From Bifidobacterium thermophilum (GTDB lineage Bacteria; Actinomycetota; Actinomycetes; Actinomycetales; Bifidobacteriaceae): a DNA stretch of 64,000 nucleotides. The notes beneath the pieces are model-generated. The model ran no database searches and had not been told where the DNA came from. It saw nothing but the letters and a program-made list of their open reading frames with translations. A program made the position numbers and the translations under genes. Below, one piece after another: positions 20,146-29,229 of the stretch (within the stretch, counting starts at the first letter, position 1; every line of letters begins with the position of its first letter). Location of the stretch: positions 496,001 through 560,000 of the forward strand of contig JGZV01000001.1 in assembly GCA_000741495.1 (NCBI GenBank). Direction: 5' to 3'.

Positions 20146-21702
20146 TCATTCGCGTTCCACACTACCCACGGTCGGGGACGTGGCAGGTTCGGCCGGCTTT
20201 CCTGCTTGCGACGCGTGATCGGTCAAACCGCCGGTGCCGAGCAGCGAATGCCGGTACGAGTATCCGAAGTATATCAGGAAACCGACAATCAGCCAGACCA
20301 GGAATCGCAACCAAGTGAGCACGCTGAGGTTGAGCATCAGCCAGAAGTTCGCGAGCGCGATGAGTATCGGCACCCACGGGTTGCCCGGCATGCGGAACGC
20401 GCGCGGCAGATCGGGACGCTTACGCCGCATGATCGGGATGCCGAGCGCCACCAGCGTGAACGCGGACAATGTACCGATATTGACCATATCCGCGAGAATA
20501 TCAACGTTCAGGAGGCAAGCCACCAACGCGACCACCACGCCTACCATAATCTGCAGGCGTGCCGGCGTACCATGCTTGCCGACCTTCGACAGGCTGCGAG
20601 GCAGCAGGCCGTCACGGCTCATGGCGAAAATCACGCGCGTCAACCCGAGCAGCAGCACCATCACCACGGTGGTCAAGCCGATGACGATACCAAGGGAGAT
20701 GATTTTCGCCGCCCATGTGGCGCCGGCCAGCTCGAAACCGGTCGCCAAGGACGGGCTGTCCACTTTCGCAAGCTGCTTGTACGACACCATGCCGGTCGTG
20801 ACGATGGCGACCAGCATGTACAGGACCGTAACCATCGTCATCCCCAAACCGATACCGAGCGGAACATTGCGACCCGGATCTTTCGTCTCCTCAGAGGCTG
20901 TCGCCACTACGTCAAAGCCGAGGAACGCGAAAAACACGAGCGCCGCACCGGACAGGATGCCCGGCACACCGTAGACGGTCGGTTGCATGCCAGTCATCCA
21001 CTGCCACAACGGTTGCATCATCGCCCCGCTCGCCGAAGCCCCACGCACGCTTGACGCCGGCTGTTCCGGCGGGATGAACGGCGTGAAATTACTCGCCTTG
21101 ATGTAGAAGAACCCTACGATAACAACAAAAAGGACGATACCGATTTTCAGGACCGTCAACGCGCTATCGACACGCGTGGATAGTCTGGTGCCGAATACTA
21201 GCAGCACCGTGAACAGCCCCACAATCATCAGCGGCGCCACATCAACCGACAGGCTGCCGACATGCACTTGCGTGGTGGTGTTCCAGCCGATCAGATGCAG
21301 AAAATCGTTGAGATACACGCCCCAATATTTTGCGATGACCGAGCCGGCCATGAGCATTTCGAGGATCAGATCCCAGCCGATCACCCAAGCGACCAGCTCC
21401 CCCATCGTCGTGTATGTGAACGTGTACGCCGACCCTGCGACCGGGATCATCGACGCGAATTCCGCGTAGCACATGACCGCGGCACCGCACACGATACCCG
21501 CGATCAGGAAGCTCACAATCGCCGCCGGACCGGCATGGTAGGCGATCGCCTGGGCGCCCACGGAGAAAATACCCGCGCCGACAGCCACGGCGACGCCCAT
21601 CATCGCCAAGTCCCACACGCCTAGCGTGCGAACCAGTTTGCGTTCGCTGTCCCCGGTTTCGGCGAGCGTCTGCTCGACTGATTTGGTTCGGAAAAGATGC
21701 AT
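20146..21702 (-). CDS. APC-superfamily amino acid permease
   Basis: Integral membrane amino acid transporter of the cationic amino acid transporter-like branch (YfnA/CAT type). About 12 hydrophobic helices are visible; the first contains the APC helix-1 motif VAVGAGIFSVG, and the segment FFAFLGFDVVATASEETKDPGRN is the conserved helix 6-loop region. The substrate cannot be deduced. The ATG at 21702 (MHLFRTKSVEQTL) gives a typical N-terminus; an ATG 21 nt upstream is also possible. The stop lies 11 nt before the ferredoxin start. Confidence 0.88.
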   Translation of the reverse strand: MHLFRTKSVEQTLAETGDSERKLVRTLGVWDLAMMGVAVAVGAGIFSVGAQAIAYHAGPAAIVSFLIAGIVCGAAVMCYAEFASMIPVAGSAYTFTYTTMGELVAWVIGWDLILEMLMAGSVIAKYWGVYLNDFLHLIGWNTTTQVHVGSLSVDVAPLMIVGLFTVLLVFGTRLSTRVDSALTVLKIGIVLFVVIVGFFYIKASNFTPFIPPEQPASSVRGASASGAMMQPLWQWMTGMQPTVYGVPGILSGAALVFFAFLGFDVVATASEETKDPGRNVPLGIGLGMTMVTVLYMLVAIVTTGMVSYKQLAKVDSPSLATGFELAGATWAAKIISLGIVIGLTTVVMVLLLGLTRVIFAMSRDGLLPRSLSKVGKHGTPARLQIMVGVVVALVACLLNVDILADMVNIGTLSAFTLVALGIPIMRRKRPDLPRAFRMPGNPWVPILIALANFWLMLNLSVLTWLRFLVWLIVGFLIYFGYSYRHSLLGTGGLTDHASQAGKPAEPATSPTVGSVERE

Positions 21703-21842
21703 ACGGTAGTCAAATCCTCTCATGAATGTTCATGCGCCATGTCCGGATACGTGTCCGAACCGGCGTGTGCCTGGTGTCCGATACGGATGGATGTGCGTAC
21801 GCCAACCGTGATACGGCTGATGTGCCGCGATCGCTGATGGTG

Positions 21843-23042
21843 TTACAGTTCAAGTCCGACAATCACCGGTTCAGGAATCAAACGGATACCGTACGCGTGT
21901 TCGACACCGTCACGGACCGTGCGGGCGAGCACGGCGATATCCTCAGCTCGGGCGGAGCCGCGATTGGTCAGGGCGAGCGTGTGCAGTGTGGACAGACTCG
22001 CCGGAGCGTTATCGGCAATCGCGTAGCCCTTGTGGAAGCCGGCGTGGTCGATCAGCCATGCCGCAGAAGTTTTGGTTCCCGGCTCACCGGACGGCAGTGT
22101 CGCCGGGAATCGTGGCGCATCATCAGGCAGTGCGACCGCTTGCGCCGCATCAAGAATCGGGTTGGTGAAGAAGCTGCCGCAGCTATGCCGGTTGAAATCC
22201 GGGCTGTCCGTGCCGGTCGTCTCACGCTGGGCGTGCAACGCCGCGGCGATGGTATCGTCACGTTTGGCGCCGGCCATGGCGGGGATACGGTAACGATGCG
22301 CATCCTCCAGCATGCCTTTGGCGGCACGCACGGCGAGTACCGCGTCACGGATCGCGGTGACGGCCATACGGTCGCCGACCTCAACGCCAAGCGCTTTGGC
22401 GAGCTGACCGTAGCCGACCGTACCTTCGTCGCTGTTGCGTAGACGGAACGTGACCGACAGGACCACGAACCGCGGTGTCGGGAAGAAACGGCTGGAGGGG
22501 CGTGCCGGAGCGTCATACATACTGGTTTTCAACGCGGAAGTGCGGTAGCCGAAATCCAGGTGTTCCGCGTCCAACGTGACGATGCGCGCATGCTGGCGGT
22601 CCCACGCGTCGACCTGTGTGACGCTGGAAGCGACCTCCTGACCGTATGCGCCGATATTCTGCACGACAGACGCTCCGACCGTGCCGGGAATACCGGACAA
22701 GCCTTCGACGCCTTCCAATCCGTGGGATACGGTGACGGCGACGAAATCATCCCAATTGCAACCGGCATCCGCGCTCACGGATACTGTACCGTCGGCTTGG
22801 GAGTCACCGAAACGGATTTCCTGGCGGGCGTCGCGCACGACAACACCGTCAAACGGGTCATCGCTGACCAGAAGATTCGAGCCGCCACCGATCACGCTCA
22901 ACGGCACGCCGGCATCATCGGCTTCGCGTACCGCGGCGATCACCTCGTCACGCGTATGGGGGGTAAGGAATGTGCGGATCGGCCCGCCGACACCGATGGT
23001 GGTCAGGTCGGCGAACGTGGTACTGCTGTGCGCTGTAGTCAT
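21843..23042 (-). CDS. murB: UDP-N-acetylenolpyruvoylglucosamine reductase
   Basis: Catalyses the NADPH/FAD-dependent second step of UDP-N-acetylmuramate synthesis for peptidoglycan. The FAD domain shows TIGVGGPIRTFLTP and VIGGGSNLLVSDD; the catalytic serine lies in HSCGSFFTNPIL, then SAAWLIDHAGFHKGY, and the final glutamate is in IPEPVIVG. At 399 residues it is somewhat longer than E. coli MurB, as in other actinobacteria. It follows rpmG behind a terminator, in the arrangement common to the phylum. Confidence 0.95.
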   Translation of the reverse strand: MTTAHSSTTFADLTTIGVGGPIRTFLTPHTRDEVIAAVREADDAGVPLSVIGGGSNLLVSDDPFDGVVVRDARQEIRFGDSQADGTVSVSADAGCNWDDFVAVTVSHGLEGVEGLSGIPGTVGASVVQNIGAYGQEVASSVTQVDAWDRQHARIVTLDAEHLDFGYRTSALKTSMYDAPARPSSRFFPTPRFVVLSVTFRLRNSDEGTVGYGQLAKALGVEVGDRMAVTAIRDAVLAVRAAKGMLEDAHRYRIPAMAGAKRDDTIAAALHAQRETTGTDSPDFNRHSCGSFFTNPILDAAQAVALPDDAPRFPATLPSGEPGTKTSAAWLIDHAGFHKGYAIADNAPASLSTLHTLALTNRGSARAEDIAVLARTVRDGVEHAYGIRLIPEPVIVGLEL

Positions 23043-23100
23043 ACCGCCATACTAGCCGCAGGCTTGCCGAGGCATAGTCCAACCACATGCTTGCCGGATA

Positions 23101-23129
23101 ACAAAAAAGCCTGACCGAAGTCAGGCTTT
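23101..23129 (-). terminator. Intrinsic terminator of the tRNA-rpmG unit
   Basis: AAAGCCTGAC-CGAA-GTCAGGCTTT hairpin with six U residues on the minus-strand side (23103-23108), between rpmG and murB. Confidence 0.92.
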
Positions 23130-23158
23130 CCGATGAACGTGGAAACGTTCGAACAGAT

Positions 23159-23329
23159 TCAGCGGGTTTCGCGGTGAACCGTCTGCTTGCCGCAACGCGG
23201 GCAGAACTTCTTCAGCTCCAGGCGGTCAGGAGTGTTACGACGATTCTTGGTCGTGATGTAGTTACGCTCCTTGCACTCCGTGCATGCCAGCGTGATACCC
23301 GGACGGATGTCGGCGCTCTTGCTTGCCAT
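23159..23329 (-). CDS. rpmG: 50S ribosomal protein L33
   Basis: 56-residue basic protein of the large subunit, beginning [19 protein letters not shown] and ending KQTVHRETR. Four cysteines in two CxxC pairs (CTEC, CPRC) make it the zinc-binding (C+) form; no C- paralogue is in this window. An AGAGGT ribosome-binding site precedes the ATG. It lies 52 nt downstream of tRNA-Met and is probably co-transcribed with the tRNAs. Confidence 0.96.
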   Translation of the reverse strand: MASKSADIRPGITLACTECKERNYITTKNRRNTPDRLELKKFCPRCGKQTVHRETR

Positions 23330-23380
23330 GTTGGTTCACCTCTGTGATCGATTACGTACCGGCGGTGTCGCCGGCCTTTG

Positions 23381-23454
23381 TAGCGAGGAAGAGACTCGAA
23401 CTCTTGACCTTACGATTATGAGTCGTACGCTCTAGCCAGCTGAGCTACCCCGCC
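23381..23454 (-). tRNA. tRNA-Met (anticodon CAT, elongator type)
   Basis: 74-nt cloverleaf on the minus strand: GGCGGGG acceptor, D-arm AGCTCAGCTGGCTAGAGC, anticodon CAT in GACTCATAATC, T-loop GTTCGAGTC. The first base pair is intact, so it is an elongator and not an initiator tRNA. CCA is not encoded. Confidence 0.95.
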
Positions 23455-23459
23455 ATGAG

Positions 23460-23531
<72 letters not shown>

Positions 23532-23532
23532 G

Positions 23533-23614
23533 TGGCTGGTAATGGATTCGAACCATTGAAGCACGAAGCGCCTGATTTACAGTCAGGTCCCTTTGACCGC
23601 TTGGGAAACCAGCC
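23533..23614 (-). tRNA. tRNA-Tyr (anticodon GTA)
   Basis: Class II tRNA with the long variable arm characteristic of bacterial tRNA-Tyr; acceptor GGCTGGT/ACCAGCC, anticodon GTA in GACTGTAAATC, T-loop GTTCGAATC. It is the first gene of the tRNA-Tyr/Thr/Met-rpmG cluster. Confidence 0.95.
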
Positions 23615-23653
23615 CTTGCCGCAAGCGACCTAGCCGCAACCGGCAACTTGGCT

Positions 23654-23682
23654 ATCATGGCATTTTTGCGCGACAAATGCAA
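23654..23682 (-). promoter_or_regulatory. Promoter of the tRNA-Tyr/Thr/Met-rpmG cluster
   Basis: Minus-strand TTGCAT (23677-23682) and CATGAT (23654-23659) with a 17-nt spacer, about 40 nt upstream of tRNA-Tyr. Confidence 0.6.
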
Positions 23683-23686
23683 ATCA

Positions 23687-23778
23687 GGCGTGTCGCACTG
23701 CCGATAATTTCGCCGCAAACCCGCGAAATTCCAAGCGACACGCCGTGACCGCGCGCGTGTCGGAAACGCGGTCACGGC
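23687..23778. terminator. Stacked inverted repeats after hisC
   Basis: GCCGTGACCGCG (23742-23753) and its complement at 23767-23778 form a 12-bp hairpin that should terminate hisC. Adjacent to and overlapping it, GGCGTGTCGC (23687-23696) pairs with GCGACACGCC (23735-23744) around an inner AATTTCGC/GCGAAATT stem (23706-23713 and 23723-23730). The structure sits immediately upstream of the tRNA promoter. Confidence 0.7.
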
Positions 23779-23792
23779 ATACGCCGGTCAGC

Positions 23793-24872
23793 TCAGATGC
23801 CGAGCGCCTTGAGTTCGGCGCACACGCTGATCACCCGGTCGTTGGCTTCCTGCTCCCCGATGGAAATGCGGATGCCCTCGCCGCTGAACACGCGCACCGA
23901 CAGTGCAGCCTTCACAAAATGTTCCGCAGCCTCATCGGTCCGCTCACCGATCGGCAGCCAGAAGAAGTTCGCGTACGGTTCAGGGAACTGCCAGCCCTGT
24001 TCGCGCAGCGCGGCGACCACGCGCGTACGCTCGTCGATCAACGCCTTGACACGCTTGTCAAGCTCGTCATACGCATCCATCGAGGCGAGCGCCGCGGTTT
24101 GCGCGATTTCAGTGACACCGAACGGGATGGCGACCTTGCGCATGCCGTCGATCACATCCGCCGGGGCGATACCGTAACCGATGCGCAAGCCCGCCAAGCC
24201 ATACGCCTTGGAGAAGGTTTGGGCGACCACGATATTCGGGTATTCACGGAACAAATCCATGGCGACATTCGTGTCAGCATCCGTGTTGAACTGGATGTAC
24301 GCCTCATCGAACAGCACCAGCACGTCCTTGGGCACGGCGGCCATGAGCTTACGCGCGTCCGCATCAGACAGTGACGTAGATGTCGGGTTGTTCGGGTTGT
24401 TGACGATGACCAGACGCGTGTGCTCGTTGATGGCGGCGATCATCGCGTCGATGTCGTGGCTGCCGTCAGGACGGTTCGGCACTTTCACGCTGGTTGCGCC
24501 CGCGTTCGCCACGATGATCGGGTACGCTTCGAAGCTGCGCCACGGGTAGATGACCTCATCGCCGGGGCCTGCAACCAGATTGACCAGCTGGGTGATGACC
24601 TCGGTGGATCCGCAGCCCAGGACGACATTCTCCGGTTTGACGCCGAACTGGTCGGCCAAACGCTCCACAACCGCCGTTCCACGCATATCCGGATACCGGT
24701 TCATACGGCCCACGGCCTTGTCGACAATCGCCTGTTTGACACTCGGCAGCGGCTCGAACGGGTTCTCGTTGCTGGAGATCTTGTACGCGGTCAGGCCCGG
24801 CGTCTTCGGGGCGGGCTTGCCTTGCTTGTAGCTGGGAATGGTATCGATGATTGCACGATGTAGGTATGCCAT
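23793..24872 (-). CDS. Histidinol-phosphate/aromatic aminotransferase family enzyme
   Basis: PLP-dependent class I/II aminotransferase. YKISSNENPFEPLPSVK at the N-terminus, NNPNNPTST, DEAYIQF and the cofactor lysine K222 in QTFSKAYGLAGLRIGY define the HisC family. There are no other his genes alongside, and in actinobacteria a second HisC-like enzyme (Pat) acts on aromatic amino acids; this gene may be either hisC or pat. Length 359 is typical of both. Monocistronic, ending at a strong hairpin. Confidence 0.85.
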   Translation of the reverse strand: MAYLHRAIIDTIPSYKQGKPAPKTPGLTAYKISSNENPFEPLPSVKQAIVDKAVGRMNRYPDMRGTAVVERLADQFGVKPENVVLGCGSTEVITQLVNLVAGPGDEVIYPWRSFEAYPIIVANAGATSVKVPNRPDGSHDIDAMIAAINEHTRLVIVNNPNNPTSTSLSDADARKLMAAVPKDVLVLFDEAYIQFNTDADTNVAMDLFREYPNIVVAQTFSKAYGLAGLRIGYGIAPADVIDGMRKVAIPFGVTEIAQTAALASMDAYDELDKRVKALIDERTRVVAALREQGWQFPEPYANFFWLPIGERTDEAAEHFVKAALSVRVFSGEGIRISIGEQEANDRVISVCAELKALGI

Positions 24873-24951
24873 GACTCAATCCTATACGCGGTAGCGCCAT
24901 CAACCGTGTTACGAACCGGTTGAACGGTCACCATGCGGACAAGCGGCCGAA

Positions 24952-27900
24952 TCATCGCCTGCGCAACAGCGACCACGGCAGGATATGGCGATGCCCGGCT
25001 GTGGCGGCATGAACCGCTGCGACATCCTGCGGCGTGAGCGCCGGCACGTCAACCGCCCCGAAGACCGCTGTCGACGCCTGATCGGCGACATGCCCGGCGA
25101 TATCGCATACCAGTGTGCGATTGACAATCGCGGCGATATCCCGGTCTGTGGCGGTATCCGGCCAGCGGGCGCCATCATCCCACGCGGTGTCCTGCAACTC
25201 AAGCCATGCGCCGAGCCAGGCGGCGCGCCTCATATCCGCGTCGTCTGAACCGTTACCGTCTTCAACCGCACGGTCAAACGTACGCCATCGGCGGCGGCGA
25301 CGCTCTGCGCGGACACCCATCGGCAGGCATGCGACCACGCCGATGGCGGCGACCGTCATCATGGCGTCCAGCCACTGGTGCGCCCACGACACGCCGGAAC
25401 GTTCCATCCAAACGGGCGAACCGGCAGGCGTGTCCGACGCACCGGATGCGCTCCGTCGGTGTGCGGTAGACGACGAAGACGATGACGGGGACGCCGAAGA
25501 CGCTGACGAAGCGGACGGGTTTGCCTGTGGCGTTGCGGCGGCGAGGCCCTGCGGGGCATCCGCGGATTGTCGGCTTGCCGCCGGCGTCACATCGAACGGC
25601 ACCCAGCCGACCCCCGACAAGTATGCTTCATCCCACGCGTGCAGCTGCTTCGCGCTGACACTGTACGACCCGTTTTCGTCAACCACGCCGCTGGTACTGT
25701 AGCCCAGCACCATGCGGGTGGGAACGCCGAGCGCTCGGGCAAGCACGGCGAACGCGCTCGCGTAATGCGCACAGTAGCCGCTTTTGCGCGTGAGGAAAGC
25801 GCCGACCATCGCAAGATCGCTGTCATCACCGTCGGCGGAACCTGGAACATCCAGCGAATAGGTGAACCCGTTCGATGAGAAATACCGGACCAAGTATTGC
25901 AGCGCCTGCTCCTGCTGGGTAAACGACGACCCCGTGGACGGCACGCCTGCCGCTTTCGCTTGGGTGACAACGGCGTTGACGCTGCCCGGCAGTTTCGACG
26001 GCAGGGCACGGTATCGGGCGAGAACCGCCCGGTCGAGCGCATCAACCCGCGTGAACGGGTCGGTTCCATCGACAAGACTGCTGTCCAACACGACGGAGGT
26101 CACAGCGGATACCGCGATCCCCGCTGTGGCGAGCGCCTGTTGGACCGCTTGCGCGTCCGAAGCGTCGACCGCGCCCACGGTCGCCGGCATGACCAGGATT
26201 TGGGTGGACCAATCCGAGGAGGAGGCGAGCGCCATAGTGTCCTTGTCGGGGTTGTATCCGATGGCGTTGGCGAAAGACGTGCTTATCGTGTACGTGAAGG
26301 CTGTGCCCGGCGTGGCGGTGCTGTCGGTGTAGCCCCCGTATGCGGACCATGCGTAGGCGAGCGCGCCGGGGAATGAGCCCGAGTGGGCGGCGGTGAGGAT
26401 GCCGTCGGTTGAGATGATGGGGATGAGCAGCCAGTTTCCGCTGCGTTGTGCAGCGCCCGAGGAGACCAGTTCGGCACGTGCCGCGTTTGCGGCTGCCGCG
26501 TCCGGCACGGTGAGGTGGCTGGCATCACGCAAATCGGATACCGAGCGGTTGATGGTTTCTATGGATTGGAATCCGAGCGGCGAGGTGATGGGGTCAAGGT
26601 AGATGCCGGAGGTGGTGTATGTGTCGCCTTGTTTGGTGGTTTCGGTATGCGAGTAAATGCTGCATGATGCGTCGATATGCCAGTCGCCGCTCATGCCGGA
26701 GTATTCCAACGGCAGGCCGGCGGCGGGCAGGAGGCGCGTGGAGAGCCGGTCGACGGTAATGGCGGTGTTGGCGACGTGTTTGCCTAGCCAGTTGTCGCTG
26801 GACAGGTGGGCGTCCAGTGTGCCGCCATCGTAGGCCAGGTAGGTGGCGAGCGGTTCTGCGGCTTCGCAATCGCCGCCTGACAGGTCCATGAGCTGTCCGG
26901 CGGCTTGGGACACCTTCTTGGATGCCGGTGTCGCCGATTTCGTATCACGGCCGTACAGGTTCGCACTGTTGGAAAGCGACGCGCCGAAGCTCCACGTGCC
27001 GGCGCTGAAGTCGTCGAGGGTCGCCATACGCAGGTAGCGCGCCCGGTTGGACTGGTAGGTCAATGCTGTCGCCGATGAGCCTGAGGTCAGGGAACGTTTG
27101 AGGTCGATCATCGGGTTGATGGTTGCGGAGCTGAATGTGCCGCCCGTTTCGAACCTCAGGTGCACGGATTGGGCGAGACGCAAGCCGGGCGCGGTGCATC
27201 CGGCAACCAGTGCCACGGTGAGGGCGGAAGCGAGAGCGGGCGTGGCGACGCTTGCTGCACGCGGATGAACGGCCCAGCAGGCGAGCGCCAGGATGCCGGC
27301 CATGGCGAGCACGCCAGCCCACGGGACGTCGTGCAGAATGGTCGCATAGGCGGCCGCGCCCACGATGATGGGTATCAGTCCGATCCATGGGAGCGCGGGT
27401 ATGCACAGGATCATGCGTATGACCAGCAGGAATACGGCGATAGCGGCGATCATGGCAGCGTCACAGACCGGGGTCAGGGACAGCGGTGGCAGCTGGACGA
27501 GCATCTGCCGCACGCCTGAAACCACGGTGTCGCCGAACTGCCGCCACGCTTGGACGACCGGAATGCGAACGGTTTCATACCGTCCGCCGGTTGCGGTCTG
27601 GTCGATGACGGGATACCACGGCAGGAATCCCATGGTGTCACGCAACCGCAATCCTGTGATGATGATGCCGCCAATCACGGTGACGACTGCGAAAGCGATG
27701 CCGCGTACCGTTGCGGCCAAACGTCGGCGCGTGCAACGGTTCGGGGTCGGGATGCACGAGACAACGGCGAGTACGGCAACTGTAACACGTGCGACTCGCG
27801 GCCACCACATGCGCTCGCTGTGGACGAGCAGCGTCAGCCATTGGACGGCCAGCTCAAGGGCGATCATGACGGTCGCGGCACGTACAACGAGACCGGTGAC

Positions 27901-29229
27901 GGCGGTGAGTGGTGACGGCGGTATGGAAGCACGCGTGCTGTCGTGGTGGTGACGACGCCGGTTGCCGTGTCGTTGATTCCCGATGGTGATGTGGCGTACG
28001 TGGGGTTCTGGCTCATGTTCCGCACTGTCATCGAGGTCGTGCCGTTGCAGCCGGTAATCCTGGTTCGCGGATACGCAGACCACGCGCACATCCGTCTGTC
28101 CGGCGGTGTGCAGTCGCGCAATCAGCTTGTTTGCCGTGGGTTGTGCCGTGATTACCACTACACTGACGGGCATGTGTTGGGCGGCGGCCGCATGGCATAC
28201 CGTGGCGGCGGCGTCTTCGCCGCCTCGTGCCGGATCGTCGCGTGCCATGCCGCCATCATCTTGCTGGCGTATGGATGCGATCAGCCGCAATGCTTGGCTT
28301 GACCCTGTGGCCACTGCATGACCGTCGGTGATGATGAGTTTGCCGCCGGCATGTTCCAGTCCGGCGGCGAGCAGAACGTACCGGCTCATCGCCTCGTAGG
28401 CGATGGCGTCAGCTTGCCTGTCTTCCGTGCAGGAAGCCATATCGCATACCAGCAGCACCGCGTGGACCGTACTACGCGGTACCCGTTTGACAACGAGATG
28501 CCCGGCGCTGGCGCTGCGCTTCCACGCGATATGACGCACTGGATCACCCGGCTCGTATGCGCGCAACCCTGCGAAGCCGAAAGCCGACCGTCCGCCGCCA
28601 CGAGCCCCGGAGGCGGTGTCGCCGCGGGTCACGGCAACCGGTCCGGGTTCCGGAACCACAACCAGTTCGGACGCGTCCCGGGTGATTGAACGGACCGCAA
28701 ACAAGCCAAGCGGCTCATGCCATGAGGATACGATGGTGACCCGCCGATACCATCCTCGCCCGGTCGGAGCCATACCCGCATACCGGTCCGGATTGAGGCG
28801 GATATACGCCGCGGATGTCGCGACATCACGCGGACCCGCCACCGTGGCCAACACCCGTTGCCAACGGTTACGGGAAGAACCGTGCATTGAAACCAAACCC
28901 TGCGACGCAGCCGTACCAACCGGCCATAGCATGTACTGCAGTCCAGCGGCACAAGCGGATAACAGGCACACGCCCGTCCATGCGATCGCCGCCGCAACCA
29001 ACACCCGCGCATCAAACGTGAATGCCGCCAGCCACAGCATCAAGGCCGTAAGCATTGTCAGCCAACCGGCAATCGTGGGACGAATCATGCCGCGGCGGAG
29101 CGACCACGGCACGCCGGCCCGGCGGAGCGCAGCCTGCGACGCAATCGGACGGTTGTCACCCTTGCGATGCTCCCTGACCGCGGTTGTAGCCCGCCGAACG
29201 CCCGTCATCGTATTACCTGTCACCGGCAT
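24952..29229 (-). CDS. Fused DUF58 protein and transglutaminase-like membrane protein (TgpA type)
   Basis: A single 1425-codon frame joining what are usually two genes. Residues ~50-100 form two membrane helices, and GLRAYEPGDPVRHIAWKRSA (~221-240) is the DUF58 signature. From ~430, some six hydrophobic helices resemble the TgpA N-terminal domain. A long extracytoplasmic part ends in a transglutaminase-like domain with a complete triad: C1153 (KSGYCAHYAS), H1197 (QLHAWDEAY), D1213 (PFDVTPA). A Ser/Ala-rich linker, one more helix (~1300) and a cytosolic tail follow. No stop or frameshift separates the halves. It overlaps the moxR end by 17 nt (a second ATG at 29208 avoids this). MoxR-DUF58-transglutaminase is a recurrent trio; the substrate is unknown. 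Confidence 0.85.
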   Translation of the reverse strand: MPVTGNTMTGVRRATTAVREHRKGDNRPIASQAALRRAGVPWSLRRGMIRPTIAGWLTMLTALMLWLAAFTFDARVLVAAAIAWTGVCLLSACAAGLQYMLWPVGTAASQGLVSMHGSSRNRWQRVLATVAGPRDVATSAAYIRLNPDRYAGMAPTGRGWYRRVTIVSSWHEPLGLFAVRSITRDASELVVVPEPGPVAVTRGDTASGARGGGRSAFGFAGLRAYEPGDPVRHIAWKRSASAGHLVVKRVPRSTVHAVLLVCDMASCTEDRQADAIAYEAMSRYVLLAAGLEHAGGKLIITDGHAVATGSSQALRLIASIRQQDDGGMARDDPARGGEDAAATVCHAAAAQHMPVSVVVITAQPTANKLIARLHTAGQTDVRVVCVSANQDYRLQRHDLDDSAEHEPEPHVRHITIGNQRHGNRRRHHHDSTRASIPPSPLTAVTGLVVRAATVMIALELAVQWLTLLVHSERMWWPRVARVTVAVLAVVSCIPTPNRCTRRRLAATVRGIAFAVVTVIGGIIITGLRLRDTMGFLPWYPVIDQTATGGRYETVRIPVVQAWRQFGDTVVSGVRQMLVQLPPLSLTPVCDAAMIAAIAVFLLVIRMILCIPALPWIGLIPIIVGAAAYATILHDVPWAGVLAMAGILALACWAVHPRAASVATPALASALTVALVAGCTAPGLRLAQSVHLRFETGGTFSSATINPMIDLKRSLTSGSSATALTYQSNRARYLRMATLDDFSAGTWSFGASLSNSANLYGRDTKSATPASKKVSQAAGQLMDLSGGDCEAAEPLATYLAYDGGTLDAHLSSDNWLGKHVANTAITVDRLSTRLLPAAGLPLEYSGMSGDWHIDASCSIYSHTETTKQGDTYTTSGIYLDPITSPLGFQSIETINRSVSDLRDASHLTVPDAAAANAARAELVSSGAAQRSGNWLLIPIISTDGILTAAHSGSFPGALAYAWSAYGGYTDSTATPGTAFTYTISTSFANAIGYNPDKDTMALASSSDWSTQILVMPATVGAVDASDAQAVQQALATAGIAVSAVTSVVLDSSLVDGTDPFTRVDALDRAVLARYRALPSKLPGSVNAVVTQAKAAGVPSTGSSFTQQEQALQYLVRYFSSNGFTYSLDVPGSADGDDSDLAMVGAFLTRKSGYCAHYASAFAVLARALGVPTRMVLGYSTSGVVDENGSYSVSAKQLHAWDEAYLSGVGWVPFDVTPAASRQSADAPQGLAAATPQANPSASSASSASPSSSSSSTAHRRSASGASDTPAGSPVWMERSGVSWAHQWLDAMMTVAAIGVVACLPMGVRAERRRRRWRTFDRAVEDGNGSDDADMRRAAWLGAWLELQDTAWDDGARWPDTATDRDIAAIVNRTLVCDIAGHVADQASTAVFGAVDVPALTPQDVAAVHAATAGHRHILPWSLLRRR

